Shown piece by piece: positions 8,511-17,327 of a stretch of DNA of 55,499 nucleotides. The stretch lies in assembly GCA_036384915.1 (NCBI GenBank), contig DASVLJ010000077.1, forward strand, positions 1-55,499, written 5' to 3'. The DNA is from PKWO01 sp036384915 (GTDB lineage: Bacteria > Pseudomonadota > Gammaproteobacteria > Burkholderiales > Burkholderiaceae_D). Both the position numbers and the translations under genes were made by a program. Under the pieces are notes generated by a model. The model worked only from the letters and a program-made list of their open reading frames with translations, was not told the origin of the DNA and made no database searches. The first letter of the stretch is position 1, and every line of letters begins with the position of its first letter.

Positions 8511-9881
8511 ATGGAATACCCCGTCATCGACACCCAAATCTCGCCCGAGGGGCGCCTTGAAATCCTCTCCAAGTCCGAAGTCGCCAAGTTGCGCGATACC
8601 AGCCAGGGCGGGCTGTACAGCCTGTTCCGCAATTGCACGCTGGCCGTGCTCAATTCGGGCAACGAGCTCGACGACGGCAAGGAGCTGCTGGAGCGCTACG
8701 CCTCATTCGAAGTCAACATCGTGCAGCGCGAGCGCGGCATCAAGCTCGACATCAAGGGGGCGCCGGTCAGCGCTTTCGTCGACGGCAAGATGATCAAGGG
8801 CATGCACGAGCACGTGTTTTCCGTGCTGCGCGACGTGATCTTCGCCAACCACGAGATCGTCGACAATCCGCTGTTCGACATGTCCTCGTCCGAAGGCATC
8901 ACCGACGCGGTATTCCACATCCTGCGCAATGCCGACGTGCTGACCCCCTCGAACAATCCCAACCTCGTGGTGTGCTGGGGCGGACACTCGATTTCGCGCG
9001 TCGAATACGACTACACCAAGCTGGTCGGCTATGAAATGGGCTTGCGCGGACTCGACATCTGCACCGGCTGCGGACCGGGTGCGATGAAGGGCCCGATGAA
9101 GGGCGCCACCATCGGCCACGCCAAGCAGCGCATCCATGGCGGGCGCTATATCGGCGTGTCCGAACCGGGCATCATCGCCGCCGAGGCGCCCAACCCCATC
9201 GTCAATGATCTGGTGATCATGCCCGATATCGAAAAGCGCCTCGAAGCATTCGTACGGCTCGGACACGGCATCGTGGTCTTCCCCGGCGGCGCCGGCACCG
9301 CGGAAGAGATCCTGTATCTTCTCGGCGTGCTGCTGCACCCCGAGAATGCGGACCTGCCTTTCCCGCTCATCTTCACCGGGCCTGCGGGCTCGCGCGCCTA
9401 TTTCGAGCACATCGACCGTTTCATCGGCGCCACGCTGGGCAAGGTTGCGCAACAACGCTACCAGATCATCGTCGACGATCCGGCGCGGGTGGCGCAGGAA
9501 ATGCAGGAAGGCATCAAGAAGGTGCGCGAATACCGCAAGGATCACGCCGATGCCTACTACTTCAACTGGCACTTGAAGATAGACGAAGAATTCCAGCATC
9601 CCTTCCTGCCGACGCATCAGAACGTCCGAGGCCTCTCGCTGCACGCAAACCAGGAAACCCATTTGCTGGCGGCCAACCTGCGGCGCGCGTTTTCCGCCAT
9701 CGTGGCCGGCAACGTCAAGGAGCAGGGCATACGCGCCATCGAGCAGCACGGCCCGTTCGAGATTCGCGGCGATGCGGCCCTGATGCAGCATATGGACGAG
9801 CTGCTGTCGTCCTTCGTGGCGCAGCACCGCATGAAGCTGCCGGGCAAGGTGTACACGCCCTGCTATCACGTCATCAAGTAG
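8511..9881 (+). CDS. ppnN: Pyrimidine/purine nucleotide 5'-monophosphate nucleosidase PpnN
   Basis: 456-residue LOG-superfamily nucleosidase (E. coli YgdH/PpnN, similar length) that splits nucleoside monophosphates into base and ribose 5-phosphate; the E. coli enzyme is stimulated by (p)ppGpp. Seen: a PpnN-specific N-terminal domain, the Rossmann segment CTGCGPGAMKGPMKGA, and the LOG catalytic motif PGGAGTAEEILYL near residue 262. The ATG at 8511 is chosen because the family homology starts there (MEYPVIDTQISPEGRLEIL); an earlier ATG at 8445 lies inside xerD. Confidence 0.92.
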   Translation: MEYPVIDTQISPEGRLEILSKSEVAKLRDTSQGGLYSLFRNCTLAVLNSGNELDDGKELLERYASFEVNIVQRERGIKLDIKGAPVSAFVDGKMIKGMHEHVFSVLRDVIFANHEIVDNPLFDMSSSEGITDAVFHILRNADVLTPSNNPNLVVCWGGHSISRVEYDYTKLVGYEMGLRGLDICTGCGPGAMKGPMKGATIGHAKQRIHGGRYIGVSEPGIIAAEAPNPIVNDLVIMPDIEKRLEAFVRLGHGIVVFPGGAGTAEEILYLLGVLLHPENADLPFPLIFTGPAGSRAYFEHIDRFIGATLGKVAQQRYQIIVDDPARVAQEMQEGIKKVREYRKDHADAYYFNWHLKIDEEFQHPFLPTHQNVRGLSLHANQETHLLAANLRRAFSAIVAGNVKEQGIRAIEQHGPFEIRGDAALMQHMDELLSSFVAQHRMKLPGKVYTPCYHVIK

Positions 9882-9894
9882 CGCGGGATCGAGG

Positions 9895-10605
9895 ATGGCA
9901 AAGCAGAGCCTCGACCGCATCCTGCAGTCGCAGGGTGTGGGCACGCGCAAGTGGTGCCGCGAACTGATCGCCGATGGCGAAGTGGCAATAGGCGGGGCGA
10001 CCGTCACCGACTACAAGGCGGGCTACGAAACCGAAGGCTTGGTCTTCACGCTGTTCGAGGAAGAATGGGTGGTGCGCGAGCATGTCTACATCGTCATCAA
10101 CAAGCCGCCCAATATCGAATGCTCGCGCAAGCCCAGCCATCATCCCGGCGTGCTGACGCTTTTGCCCGAGCAATTCACCTGGCGCGAGGTGCAACCCGTG
10201 GGCCGGCTCGATCACGACACGACGGGTATGCTGTTGCTGTCCGACGACGGTGCCTTCATCCACGCGCAATCTTCGCCGAAGCGCCATGTGCCCAAGCTCT
10301 ATCTTGCCACCACGGCCGAACCGGTGACCGACAAATTGGTCGCGCAATTGTTGGCCGGGGTGCAGTTGCATGACGAGCCCGCTCCGCTGGCGGCGCAGTC
10401 CTGCCGCAAGGTCGGTGAACACCGGATCGAGATCGTGCTCGAGCAGGGCAAGTATCATCAAGTCAAGCGCATGCTGGCCGCCGCCGGCAATCACTGCGCC
10501 GCGCTGTGCCGCACCGCCATCGGCCAATTGACATTGGATTCGCTAGGGCTGGAAGAAGGCGAATGGCGCTACCTGGAACAGGCCGAAATCGACCTGCTTT
10601 GTTGA
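9895..10605 (+). CDS. rsuA: 16S rRNA pseudouridine-516 synthase RsuA
   Basis: 236-residue pseudouridine synthase. An S4 RNA-binding domain (LDRILQSQGVGTRKWCRELIADGEVAIGG) occupies the first 60 residues; the catalytic motif GRLDHDTTGMLLL, with its Asp near residue 105, and the late QGKYHQVKRMLAA segment define the RsuA/RluB/E/F family. Length and the single S4 domain fit RsuA best. It is followed two bases later by an RluA-type synthase, so this is a tandem pair of rRNA or tRNA pseudouridine enzymes. Confidence 0.88.
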   Translation: MAKQSLDRILQSQGVGTRKWCRELIADGEVAIGGATVTDYKAGYETEGLVFTLFEEEWVVREHVYIVINKPPNIECSRKPSHHPGVLTLLPEQFTWREVQPVGRLDHDTTGMLLLSDDGAFIHAQSSPKRHVPKLYLATTAEPVTDKLVAQLLAGVQLHDEPAPLAAQSCRKVGEHRIEIVLEQGKYHQVKRMLAAAGNHCAALCRTAIGQLTLDSLGLEEGEWRYLEQAEIDLLC

Positions 10606-10607
10606 AC

Positions 10608-11519
10608 ATGGCAAGGCAAAAGCTCGTCGCACCGTTGCCGATACGCGATGGCGTCGGTCCCAGCTTCCTTTGGATACCGGAGGGGCGCTGGGACAACCTG
10701 CGCCACTTCCTGCTGGAACGCTTTGCCGAAGTCGAGCCGGCCGCCTGGGACGCGCGCCTCGCCAAAAACGAAGTGATGGACCAGCATGGCACACCTCTGG
10801 CCGCCGATAGCCCCGTAGCGCGCGGCATGTGCATCTTCTATTATCGCGATGCCGGCCCGGAGACGGCCATCCCGTTCGAGGAAGCCATACTCCATTGCGA
10901 CGAGCATATCGTTGCGGTGGACAAGCCGCATTTTCTCCCCGTGACGCCGGCTGGGCGCTTTGTGCATGAGACTTTGCTGGTGCGCCTGCGCAGGAAATTC
11001 GGCTGGAACGACCTCGTGCCGTTGCACCGGCTCGACCGCGAAACCGCCGGCGTGGTGCTGTTCTCGCACAACCCGCAAACGCGCGGCACCTATCAGGCAT
11101 TGTTCCGCGAGCGCGCGATGGAAAAGGTTTACGAGGCGATGGCGCCATGGCGTGCCGACCTGCAATTGCCGCTGTGGAGAAAAAGCCGCATCGTACCGGG
11201 CACGCCGTTTTTCCGCATGTGCGAGGAAGACGGCGAGCCCAACGCCGAAACGCGCATTGATATGATGGAGCGGCGCGGCAGGCACGCCTTGTACCGGCTG
11301 GAACCGGTCACGGGCAAGCAGCACCAGTTGCGCGTTCACATGGCGGCGCTGGGCATACCCATTCTGCATGACGATTTTTACCCTGAAGCGCTACCATGCA
11401 AGGGTGACGACTTCAGCCGTCCATTGCAATTGCTGGCGCGCCGCCTTGTTTTCGATGATCCCGCAAGCGGCGCACGACGCGTGTTCGAGAGCGCGAGAAA
11501 CCTGGAAGGAGCAGCATGA
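10608..11519 (+). CDS. RluA-family pseudouridine synthase without S4 domain
   Basis: 303-residue pseudouridine synthase. The RluA-type catalytic motif PLHRLDRETAGVVLF is central, and KQHQLRVHMAALGIPILHD near the end is the second family signature. No S4 domain is seen; the first 90 residues are instead a segment with a DNLRHFLLERF helix. Target uridine not known. The ATG at 10608 is two bases past the rsuA stop; an earlier in-frame ATG at 10506 would overlap rsuA by about 100 bp. The 3' end overlaps the next small gene as ATGA. Confidence 0.88.
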   Translation: MARQKLVAPLPIRDGVGPSFLWIPEGRWDNLRHFLLERFAEVEPAAWDARLAKNEVMDQHGTPLAADSPVARGMCIFYYRDAGPETAIPFEEAILHCDEHIVAVDKPHFLPVTPAGRFVHETLLVRLRRKFGWNDLVPLHRLDRETAGVVLFSHNPQTRGTYQALFRERAMEKVYEAMAPWRADLQLPLWRKSRIVPGTPFFRMCEEDGEPNAETRIDMMERRGRHALYRLEPVTGKQHQLRVHMAALGIPILHDDFYPEALPCKGDDFSRPLQLLARRLVFDDPASGARRVFESARNLEGAA

Positions 11520-11782
11520 GAACCACCAAGGCCACGGCCGCCGTCGAACGGCTCAAGCGGCGTAGCGGCAATACGCATTACAAGATGATGCTCAATTCGG
11601 CCGGCTTGCCCTTCCTTGTGCTCGACGAAAATGGCATCTCGACCCCGCAAAGCGCGCCCATGTCGATCGAGGATTTCGTGCCTTTCGTCGATGCGCTCGG
11701 ACCGCAGGAAAAGAAGCGCGTCACCAAGAACGATTTGGCGTTTGAAGCGCAATTGACAAAAAAAGCGCCCAAGAAGGAATAA
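11516..11782 (+). CDS. Conserved small hypothetical protein (88 aa)
   Basis: Small basic, probably cytoplasmic protein with no signal peptide or membrane helix. The N-terminus is Lys/Arg-rich (ATAAVERLKRRSGNTHYKMM), the middle has GLPFLVLDENG and SIEDFVPFVDAL, and the C-terminus is a Lys-rich tail (LTKKAPKKE). It is translationally coupled by ATGA overlap to the upstream pseudouridine synthase and lies 2 bp before the oxidase gene, so it is a real gene by context. Function not recognised. Confidence 0.75.
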   Translation: MRTTKATAAVERLKRRSGNTHYKMMLNSAGLPFLVLDENGISTPQSAPMSIEDFVPFVDALGPQEKKRVTKNDLAFEAQLTKKAPKKE

Positions 11783-11784
11783 GC

Positions 11785-12909
11785 ATGCACACGAGTTTTT
11801 GGGAACAGGATGCCATGCTCGATGCCGACTTCGTCGTCATCGGCGGCGGCATCATCGGTTTGCAGACGGCCATTGAATTGCGCGAACGCGCACCGGCCGC
11901 ATCGGTGGTGGTGCTCGAACGCGGCTTGCTGCCCTCCGGGGCGTCGAGCCGCAATGCCGGCTTTGCCTGCTTCGGCAGTCTGACCGAAATCCTGGCCGAC
12001 ATCGAGGAGCTCGGTGAAGATGAGGCGCTGGCCATTGTCGAGCGGCGCTGGCATGGCTTGAACCGCTTGCGCCGCCGCCTCGACGATGCGGCGCTCGGTC
12101 TGGAATGCTACGGCGGCAGCGAATTGCTGCGCGAACAGGACTTGCCGGCCCTGGAGCAATTGCAAAGCCTCAACGACAAGCTTGAGCCGATGTTCGGCCA
12201 ACGCATTTTTGCGCTCGACGAGAAAGGCTTGCGCAGTAGCGGCTTCGCCAGCAGCATCAAGGCGCTTGTGCATTGCCCGCTCGAAGCGCAAATCCATTCC
12301 GGCCGCGCCATGCGCTCGCTGGCCCGATTGGCGGCGCAAAAAGGCGTGGAAATCCACACCGGCGCCGAAGTGACGGCCATGGAGCCGGGCGACGGCTGCG
12401 TTTTGATCACCGTAGCCGGCGAGCGCGGCCTGCGCTTCCGCGCTGCGCGCGTAGCCGTCTGCACCAGCGGCTTTACGGCCGGCCTCTTGCCGGAATGCGG
12501 CATCGTGCCGGGGCGCGGCCAAGTCGTCGTCACCGCTCCCGTACCGGATTTGCCCTGGCGCGGCACTTACCACATGGAGCAGGGCTTTTACTACTTCCGC
12601 AACGTCGGCCAGCGCGTGCTGCTTGGCGGCGCGCGCAATCTTGCATTCGATGAAGAAACCAGCAACGAGATGGGATTGAGCGAAGTGATCCAACGGGCGC
12701 TCGAAACCATGCTCAAGGAAACGATCCTGCCGGGACGCGAGTTCGCGATTGAGCACCGCTGGGCCGGCATCATGGGCTTCACCGAGCGCGGCTTGCCTGA
12801 AGTGAAGATGGTGGGCGACCGCATTGCTCTGGGTTTCGGTTGCAACGGCATGGGCGTTGCCTTGTCGGCAGACATCGCTGCCGAAAGCGCTGAACTGTTG
12901 AGCCAATAA
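11785..12909 (+). CDS. FAD-dependent oxidoreductase, DAO family
   Basis: 374-residue flavoenzyme. The dinucleotide-binding motif VVIGGGIIGLQTAIEL is at about residues 17-32, followed by the LERGLLPSGASSRNAGFACFG loop that contacts FAD in D-amino-acid/glycine oxidase-like enzymes; the end (LGFGCNGMGVALSADIAA) is the second FAD-contact region. An AAGGAA ribosome site stands before the ATG at 11785. Probably oxidises an amine or amino acid; the substrate cannot be inferred. Last gene of the plus-strand cluster. Confidence 0.87.
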   Translation: MHTSFWEQDAMLDADFVVIGGGIIGLQTAIELRERAPAASVVVLERGLLPSGASSRNAGFACFGSLTEILADIEELGEDEALAIVERRWHGLNRLRRRLDDAALGLECYGGSELLREQDLPALEQLQSLNDKLEPMFGQRIFALDEKGLRSSGFASSIKALVHCPLEAQIHSGRAMRSLARLAAQKGVEIHTGAEVTAMEPGDGCVLITVAGERGLRFRAARVAVCTSGFTAGLLPECGIVPGRGQVVVTAPVPDLPWRGTYHMEQGFYYFRNVGQRVLLGGARNLAFDEETSNEMGLSEVIQRALETMLKETILPGREFAIEHRWAGIMGFTERGLPEVKMVGDRIALGFGCNGMGVALSADIAAESAELLSQ

Positions 12910-12934
12910 AAAACGGGCTACCGAGGTAGCCCGT
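12906..12934 (-). terminator. Rho-independent terminator of the phasin gene
   Basis: A perfect stem ACGGGCTAC/GTAGCCCGT (12913-12934) is preceded on the plus strand by an A-run, giving a U-run after the hairpin on the minus strand. It ends leftward transcription from the phasin; the plus strand has no U-run. Confidence 0.85.
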
Positions 12935-12954
12935 ATCCATGCGGCACTCGCCGA

Positions 12955-13518
12955 TTACTTCTTGGCGCGGCTGGTGGTCTTGGCCGTGGTTTGCGCGAAC
13001 TGGGTCACGGCGGAATCCACGTTGGCTTGCAGCGTTTCAGCAGCCTTCTTGGCGTTCTTGCTGAATTGCTCGTAGCCGGCGTTGGCGTTGTCGATCGCAG
13101 TCTTGACGAAGGCCACAGCCTTTTCCGAACCGGCCGGGGCATTCTTGGTCACGGCGTCGATGAATTCGCTGACCTTGCGGTTGCCTTCGGCGATTTGCTC
13201 TTCAGCGGCCTTGCTGAACTCTGCTTGGGCGGCGGAAGTGATGCCGGCCAGCGAGCGGCCATAAGCCAGCGCCTTTTCGGCGGTAGGCTGGGTTTGGGCC
13301 GAAGTCAGCGACAAGAATTCCTGCGCATCCTTGGCGGCCAGCAATTGCTTGACGGCAGCCGAGCTGTCGGCGAACGACGCCTTGGCCGTATTCAGGTTCA
13401 GGTCGACGATCTTGGTCACGCTGTTGAAGGCGCTATTGGTCAGCGCGCTCAGGGCAGCGATCTGGGCTTCGAAATTGGTCTTGGCGGCAGCCGAAAACTG
13501 TTCGGGGGTGGTGTACAT
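12955..13518 (-). CDS. Phasin family protein (PHA granule coat)
   Basis: 187-residue helical, Ala-rich phasin that coats polyhydroxyalkanoate granules. The start MYTTPEQFSAAAKTNFEAQ and the repeated amphipathic heptads (AALSALTNSAFNSVTKIVDLN) match the proteobacterial phasin family; the C-terminus is Lys-rich (TTSRAKK). The ATG at 13518 follows a GGAGAG ribosome site; an upstream frame adds only four residues. It is a single-gene unit with its own terminator, a near-consensus promoter and a PhaR-type operator (13562-13610). No other PHA gene is in the window. Confidence 0.92.
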   Translation of the reverse strand: MYTTPEQFSAAAKTNFEAQIAALSALTNSAFNSVTKIVDLNLNTAKASFADSSAAVKQLLAAKDAQEFLSLTSAQTQPTAEKALAYGRSLAGITSAAQAEFSKAAEEQIAEGNRKVSEFIDAVTKNAPAGSEKAVAFVKTAIDNANAGYEQFSKNAKKAAETLQANVDSAVTQFAQTTAKTTSRAKK

Positions 13519-13561
13519 GGTTCTCTCCAATATCTGTCAATAAGGCAATCGGGTTAGACGC

Positions 13562-13579
13562 ATTGTGCGCCGCAACAAT
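13562..13579 (-). promoter_or_regulatory. Candidate PhaR/PhbF operator of the phasin gene
   Basis: ATTGT-N8-ACAAT inverted repeat with a TGC-gcc-GCA core (13566-13574). From memory, the Herbaspirillum seropedicae PHB regulator PhbF recognises TG-N-TGC-N3-GCAA; this site matches all but one specified base in either orientation. It lies just downstream of the -10, at the expected transcription start, as expected for a repressor. Confidence 0.65.
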
Positions 13580-13582
13580 TCC

Positions 13583-13610
13583 ATTTTATCGACTTGGGTT
13601 TCGATGTCAA
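13583..13610 (-). promoter_or_regulatory. Phasin promoter, TTGACA-N16-TAAAAT
   Basis: Read on the minus strand, TTGACA (13605-13610) is separated by 16 bp from TAAAAT (13583-13588), a near-consensus sigma-70 promoter about 65 bp before the phasin ATG and directly beside the candidate PhaR site. Confidence 0.75.
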
Positions 13611-13950
13611 GCGATTTTTGGTGCATCGCACAAAAATTTCCGCATTCTCTGCATTTCCAAGCAAAAACCTTTCAGCAAGGAACGTGCCAACGGACCAGGT
13701 CTGGCGCGCCGCGCACTCCGCATGAGGCCCGTATTTTCAAAGTGAATGGCGCCGTCGTCAGGCTGGGAATTCGGTCGGAAGTTCCTGTCAAATCGGGTTT
13801 CGCTTCATGCTTGTGCGGAGCGACAATTTTGGGGCGGGCCATGAAAAAACCTTGCAGAAAATGCACCATCACGGCACATGCTTCGCACTTTGCCCGAGGA
13901 TGGCGCGATAATGGCGTCCGATAAGCGTTGCATGCGGAATGAATTGAACC
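13611..13950. other. Gene-free stretch between phasin and ybaK
   Basis: Divergent upstream region beyond the phasin promoter. No gene, RNA or clear repeat is seen. It must hold the ybaK promoter, which I could not place with confidence. Confidence 0.5.
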
Positions 13951-14442
13951 ATGAGCAAGAAAGAACATGTTTCGGAAACCCCAGCCACCCAATTCCTGCG
14001 CAAGCAAGGCGTGGCGTTTACCGAACATCCTTACGAATACGAAGAACACGGCGGCACCGAAGTCTCGGCGCGCGAGCTTGGGGTGGACGAGCATCACGTA
14101 GTCAAGACCCTCATCATGCAGGATGAAGCAGCCAAGCCGCTCGTGGTCTTGATGCATGGCGACCGCAAGGTGTCGACCAAGAACCTGGCACGCCAGATCG
14201 GCTGCAAGTCGGTCGAGCCGTGCAAGCCCGAAGTGGCCAACCGCCATTCCGGTTATCTGGTGGGTGGCACCTCGCCCTTCGGCACAAAAAAAGCCATGCC
14301 GGTCTATGTGGAAAAGACCATCCTCGAACTCGACAAGATATATATCAATGGCGGACGGCGCGGCTATCTGGTTGGCATTGCGCCGGCGGCGATGCAAGCC
14401 GTACTTAAGATGACGCCCGTCGATTGTGCCTTGCAGCAATAA
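13951..14442 (+). CDS. ybaK: Cys-tRNA(Pro)/aminoacyl-tRNA deacylase YbaK/EbsC
   Basis: 163-residue YbaK-fold trans-editing protein that hydrolyses mischarged Cys-tRNA(Pro). Typical features are the N-terminal TPATQFLRKQGVAFTEH-like segment, KTLIMQ and LVVLMHGDRKVSTKNLAR in the centre (with the catalytic Lys region), VGGTSPFGTKKAMPVYVE, and INGGRRGYLVGI near the end. Length is normal for the family. It stands alone, 84 bp before plsY. Confidence 0.92.
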   Translation: MSKKEHVSETPATQFLRKQGVAFTEHPYEYEEHGGTEVSARELGVDEHHVVKTLIMQDEAAKPLVVLMHGDRKVSTKNLARQIGCKSVEPCKPEVANRHSGYLVGGTSPFGTKKAMPVYVEKTILELDKIYINGGRRGYLVGIAPAAMQAVLKMTPVDCALQQ

Positions 14443-14526
14443 AAAAGCGGTAGGCCGCATGAGGGCGACGCGCGCAAGCCGGTATCATTGGGCGCGGCAA
14501 CTGATAATAAAGGAAGCAAGAACAAA

Positions 14527-15165
14527 ATGAATGCAATGGGTTACACCCTGTTGGCCGCTCTGGCCGCCTACCTGATCGGCTCGGTTTCGTTTGCCGTCAT
14601 CGTCAGCAAAGTATTTCGCCTGGCTGACCCGCGCACTTATGGGTCAAAGAATCCCGGTGCGACCAACGTCTTGCGAAGCGGCAACAAGATGGCCGCGCTC
14701 GTCACATTGTTGGGCGATGGCTTCAAGGGCTGGCTTGCCGTGTGGCTGACTTTGCACTTCGGCGGGCAGTTCGGTCTCGGCGACCGTGCGTTGGCATTGG
14801 TAGCCCTGGCCGTGTTCTTGGGCCACCTGTGGCCGCTTTATACCAAGTTCGTCGGTGGCAAGGGTGTGGCCACTTTCTTCGGCGTCATGCTGGGCTTGAA
14901 CGCGCTATGGCTGGGCCTGCCCTGCCTGTTGACCTGGCTCGCCGTGGCGCTGATATCGCGTTATTCGTCCTTGGCGGCGTTGGTCGCAAGCGCCTGTGCG
15001 CTGCTCTATCTGGCCTTGTTCGATGAACGCTTGAACTACACCGATTCGATCATGCTGGCGGTGGGCGTGATGGCCTTGCTGTTGTTCTATCGCCATAGCC
15101 AGAATATCGGCAAGCTGTTGTCGGGCAAGGAAAGCAAGATCGGATCGAAGGCCAAGAAAGCGTGA
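14527..15165 (+). CDS. plsY: Glycerol-3-phosphate acyltransferase PlsY
   Basis: Inner-membrane enzyme moving acyl groups from acyl-phosphate to glycerol 3-phosphate, the first phospholipid step. 212 residues with about five membrane helices. The three family motifs are seen: GSVSFAVIVSKV, the GSKNPGATNVLR loop (about residues 39-50) and FVGGKGVATFFGV (about 110-122). The ATG at 14527 has AAGGAAG about 9 bp upstream; ATG 14536 is an alternative. The C-terminus is a Lys-rich cytoplasmic tail. Convergent with tsaD. Confidence 0.95.
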   Translation: MNAMGYTLLAALAAYLIGSVSFAVIVSKVFRLADPRTYGSKNPGATNVLRSGNKMAALVTLLGDGFKGWLAVWLTLHFGGQFGLGDRALALVALAVFLGHLWPLYTKFVGGKGVATFFGVMLGLNALWLGLPCLLTWLAVALISRYSSLAALVASACALLYLALFDERLNYTDSIMLAVGVMALLLFYRHSQNIGKLLSGKESKIGSKAKKA

Positions 15166-15218
15166 TGTTGCGGGTTTGGGTCGGGGTTCGCTACGCTGAG
15201 CGCCAACCTGCGATGGAA

Positions 15219-16247
15219 TCAGGCCGCCTGTAATTCATTGAGCGGCCAGCGCGGCCGCACATTGAACGCATAGTCGTGCGTAGCAGCAGCCGGATTGCCC
15301 TTCAACCGCATCGCTCCCGCAAACGCAATCATCGCCCCGTTGTCGGTGCAAAATTCCAGCTCGGGGTAATACACGCGAAAGCGCTTCTTTTCCGCCGCCG
15401 CGTTCAAGGCGTCGCGCAGTTGCCGGTTTGCACCCACGCCGCCGGCGATTACGAGGCGCTTCAGACGCGTTTCCTTCAGTGCCTTCAAACACTTCGCCAC
15501 CAGCACATCGACGATGGCATCGACGAAGCCGCGCGCGATGTTGGCCTTGTCTTGCTCGCAGATATTGGCGGCATGATTTTTCACCACCGTCAGCACGGCC
15601 GTCTTCAAGCCGGAAAAGCTGAAGTTCAAGTCCTTGGAATGCAGCATCGGCCGCGGCAGCGTGTAGGCGGCGGGGTCGCCGAACTCTGCCAGGCGTGAAA
15701 TCGCCGGGCCGCCGGGGTAGCCCAGGCCCAGCAGCTTGGCCGACTTGTCGAACGCTTCGCCTGCAGCGTCGTCGAGTGTTTCGCCGAGCAATGCATACCG
15801 CCCGATGCCATCGACACGCATCAATTGCGTATGCCCGCCTGACACCAGCAGCGCGACGAAAGGAAATTCCGGCGGGTTCGAGGCCAGCAGCGGGGAGAGC
15901 AGGTGGCCTTCGAGGTGGTGCACGCCCAGCACAGGCTTGTCCAGCGCCAGGCCGAGGCCGCAGGCGATCGAGGAGCCGACCAGCAGCGCGCCGGCCAGCC
16001 CCGGCCCCTGCGTATAGGCGATGGCATCAACCTGCTCCGCCTTGACATTGGCCTTGGCCAGCACTTGCTCCAGCAGCGGAATCGCACGCCGGATATGGTC
16101 GCGCGAAGCAAGCTCGGGCACCACGCCGCCGTATTCTTCGTGCATCGCCACCTGGGAGTGCAAGGCATGCGACAGCAAGCCGCGCTCCGTATCGTAGAGC
16201 GCAAGGCCGGTTTCATCGCAGGAGGATTCGACACCGAGGACGAGCAT
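15219..16247 (-). CDS. tsaD: tRNA t6A threonylcarbamoyltransferase TsaD
   Basis: 342-residue metalloenzyme that transfers threonylcarbamoyl to A37 of ANN-decoding tRNAs. It begins MLVLGVESSCDETGLALYD (ASKHA fold) and has the metal-binding HxxxH motif at residues 111-115 (HLEGH), LLVSGGHTQLM, and the GGVGANRQLRDAL segment. It works with TsaE (4256-4750 here). It is transcribed alone on the minus strand, divergent from ybiB; a perfect 12-bp palindrome sits in the shared upstream region. Confidence 0.97.
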   Translation of the reverse strand: MLVLGVESSCDETGLALYDTERGLLSHALHSQVAMHEEYGGVVPELASRDHIRRAIPLLEQVLAKANVKAEQVDAIAYTQGPGLAGALLVGSSIACGLGLALDKPVLGVHHLEGHLLSPLLASNPPEFPFVALLVSGGHTQLMRVDGIGRYALLGETLDDAAGEAFDKSAKLLGLGYPGGPAISRLAEFGDPAAYTLPRPMLHSKDLNFSFSGLKTAVLTVVKNHAANICEQDKANIARGFVDAIVDVLVAKCLKALKETRLKRLVIAGGVGANRQLRDALNAAAEKKRFRVYYPELEFCTDNGAMIAFAGAMRLKGNPAAATHDYAFNVRPRWPLNELQAA

Positions 16248-16270
16248 GGATGTTGTTTGGCGAATATCGT

Positions 16271-16282
16271 AATACCGGTATT
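16271..16282. promoter_or_regulatory. 12-bp perfect palindrome AATACCGGTATT
   Basis: Lies 24 bp upstream of the tsaD ATG and 91 bp upstream of ybiB. It could be a dimeric regulator site or part of the tsaD promoter; no factor recognised. Confidence 0.35.
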
Positions 16283-16373
16283 TTAAAGGATTTGGCTTTC
16301 GCGACCCTCGCCGGACATGGCCGGCAATGCTTCAGTGTAAGCTGTAGGCTGTCCATCAAAACCCTTCCCGAGC

Positions 16374-17327
16374 ATGACTGAAGCTTTCGCCGCCGCGCGT
16401 TTCATCAAAGAGATAGGACGCGGTAAAAAGGGAGCGCGCAGCCTGTCGCGTGCCGATGCCTCCATGCTGTACGAGGCCATGCTCGATGGCCGTGTGTCCG
16501 ACCTCGAACTCGGCGGCATCATGCTGGCCATGCGCATCAAGGGCGAATCGGTCGAGGAAATCGCCGGCTTTCTCGAAGCGGCGCACGGCTCGTTCGCACC
16601 CATCGATGCGCCGGCGAGCGATTATGCGCCGATCGTCATCCCGAGCTACAACGGCTCGCGCCAAATGGCCAATCTCACCCCCTTGCTGGCCTGCCTGTTG
16701 GCGCGCTCCGGGGCGCCGGTGTTGGTACATGGCGTGCAGGCCGACCCGGGCCGGGTCACGACGGCGGAAATTCTGCAGGCGATGGGCCAGGCTCCGGCAA
16801 TCGGTCTTGCCGACGCATCGCGGCTCTGGGCCGATGGCAACCCGGCCTTCATGCCGGTGGAGAATCTTGTACCCAAGATGGCGCGCCTTTTGGCCATGCG
16901 CCGCATCCTCGGCGTGCGCAATTCCACCCACACTCTGGTGAAACTGCTGCAGCCCTTCGCTCAGCCTGCACTGAGGCTCAATTCCTACACGCACCCGGAA
17001 TACCTGGCCATGCTGACCGAATATCTTTCCACGCTCGCACCAAGCGATATGGGCGACGTGTTCCTGATGCGCGGCACTGAAGGCGAGGCGGTCGCTAACG
17101 TGCGCCGCGCCCAGCAAATCACCTGGTTCCACGCCGGCCGGAGTACAGTGCTGGTCGAGCGCGAAGAGCCGAGCGACGAAGTGCCGAGTTTGCCGCCGGC
17201 CGATGCGGCGGCAACCGCGACATGGATTGGCGCCGTCTTGCGCGGCGAACAAGCCGTGCCGCCCGCGATAGCGGAACAAGCGGAACATTGCCTGCGCGTA
17301 GCCAGGCAATTGAAAGCGCGCGCATGA
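16374..17327 (+). CDS. ybiB: TrpD2-family nucleic-acid-binding protein YbiB
   Basis: 317-residue homologue of anthranilate phosphoribosyltransferase (E. coli YbiB, about the same length). The N-terminal helical domain (ARSLSRADASMLYEAMLDG, LGGIMLAMRIKGES) and the phosphorylase-like core (LLARSGAPVLVHG, KMARLLAMRRILGVRNSTHT) are seen. The usual GTGGD-type phosphoribosyl site of TrpD is replaced by PSYNGSRQMAN, consistent with the TrpD2 group, known to bind DNA rather than act in Trp synthesis. The stop overlaps the next start as ATGA. Confidence 0.85.
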   Translation: MTEAFAAARFIKEIGRGKKGARSLSRADASMLYEAMLDGRVSDLELGGIMLAMRIKGESVEEIAGFLEAAHGSFAPIDAPASDYAPIVIPSYNGSRQMANLTPLLACLLARSGAPVLVHGVQADPGRVTTAEILQAMGQAPAIGLADASRLWADGNPAFMPVENLVPKMARLLAMRRILGVRNSTHTLVKLLQPFAQPALRLNSYTHPEYLAMLTEYLSTLAPSDMGDVFLMRGTEGEAVANVRRAQQITWFHAGRSTVLVEREEPSDEVPSLPPADAAATATWIGAVLRGEQAVPPAIAEQAEHCLRVARQLKARA

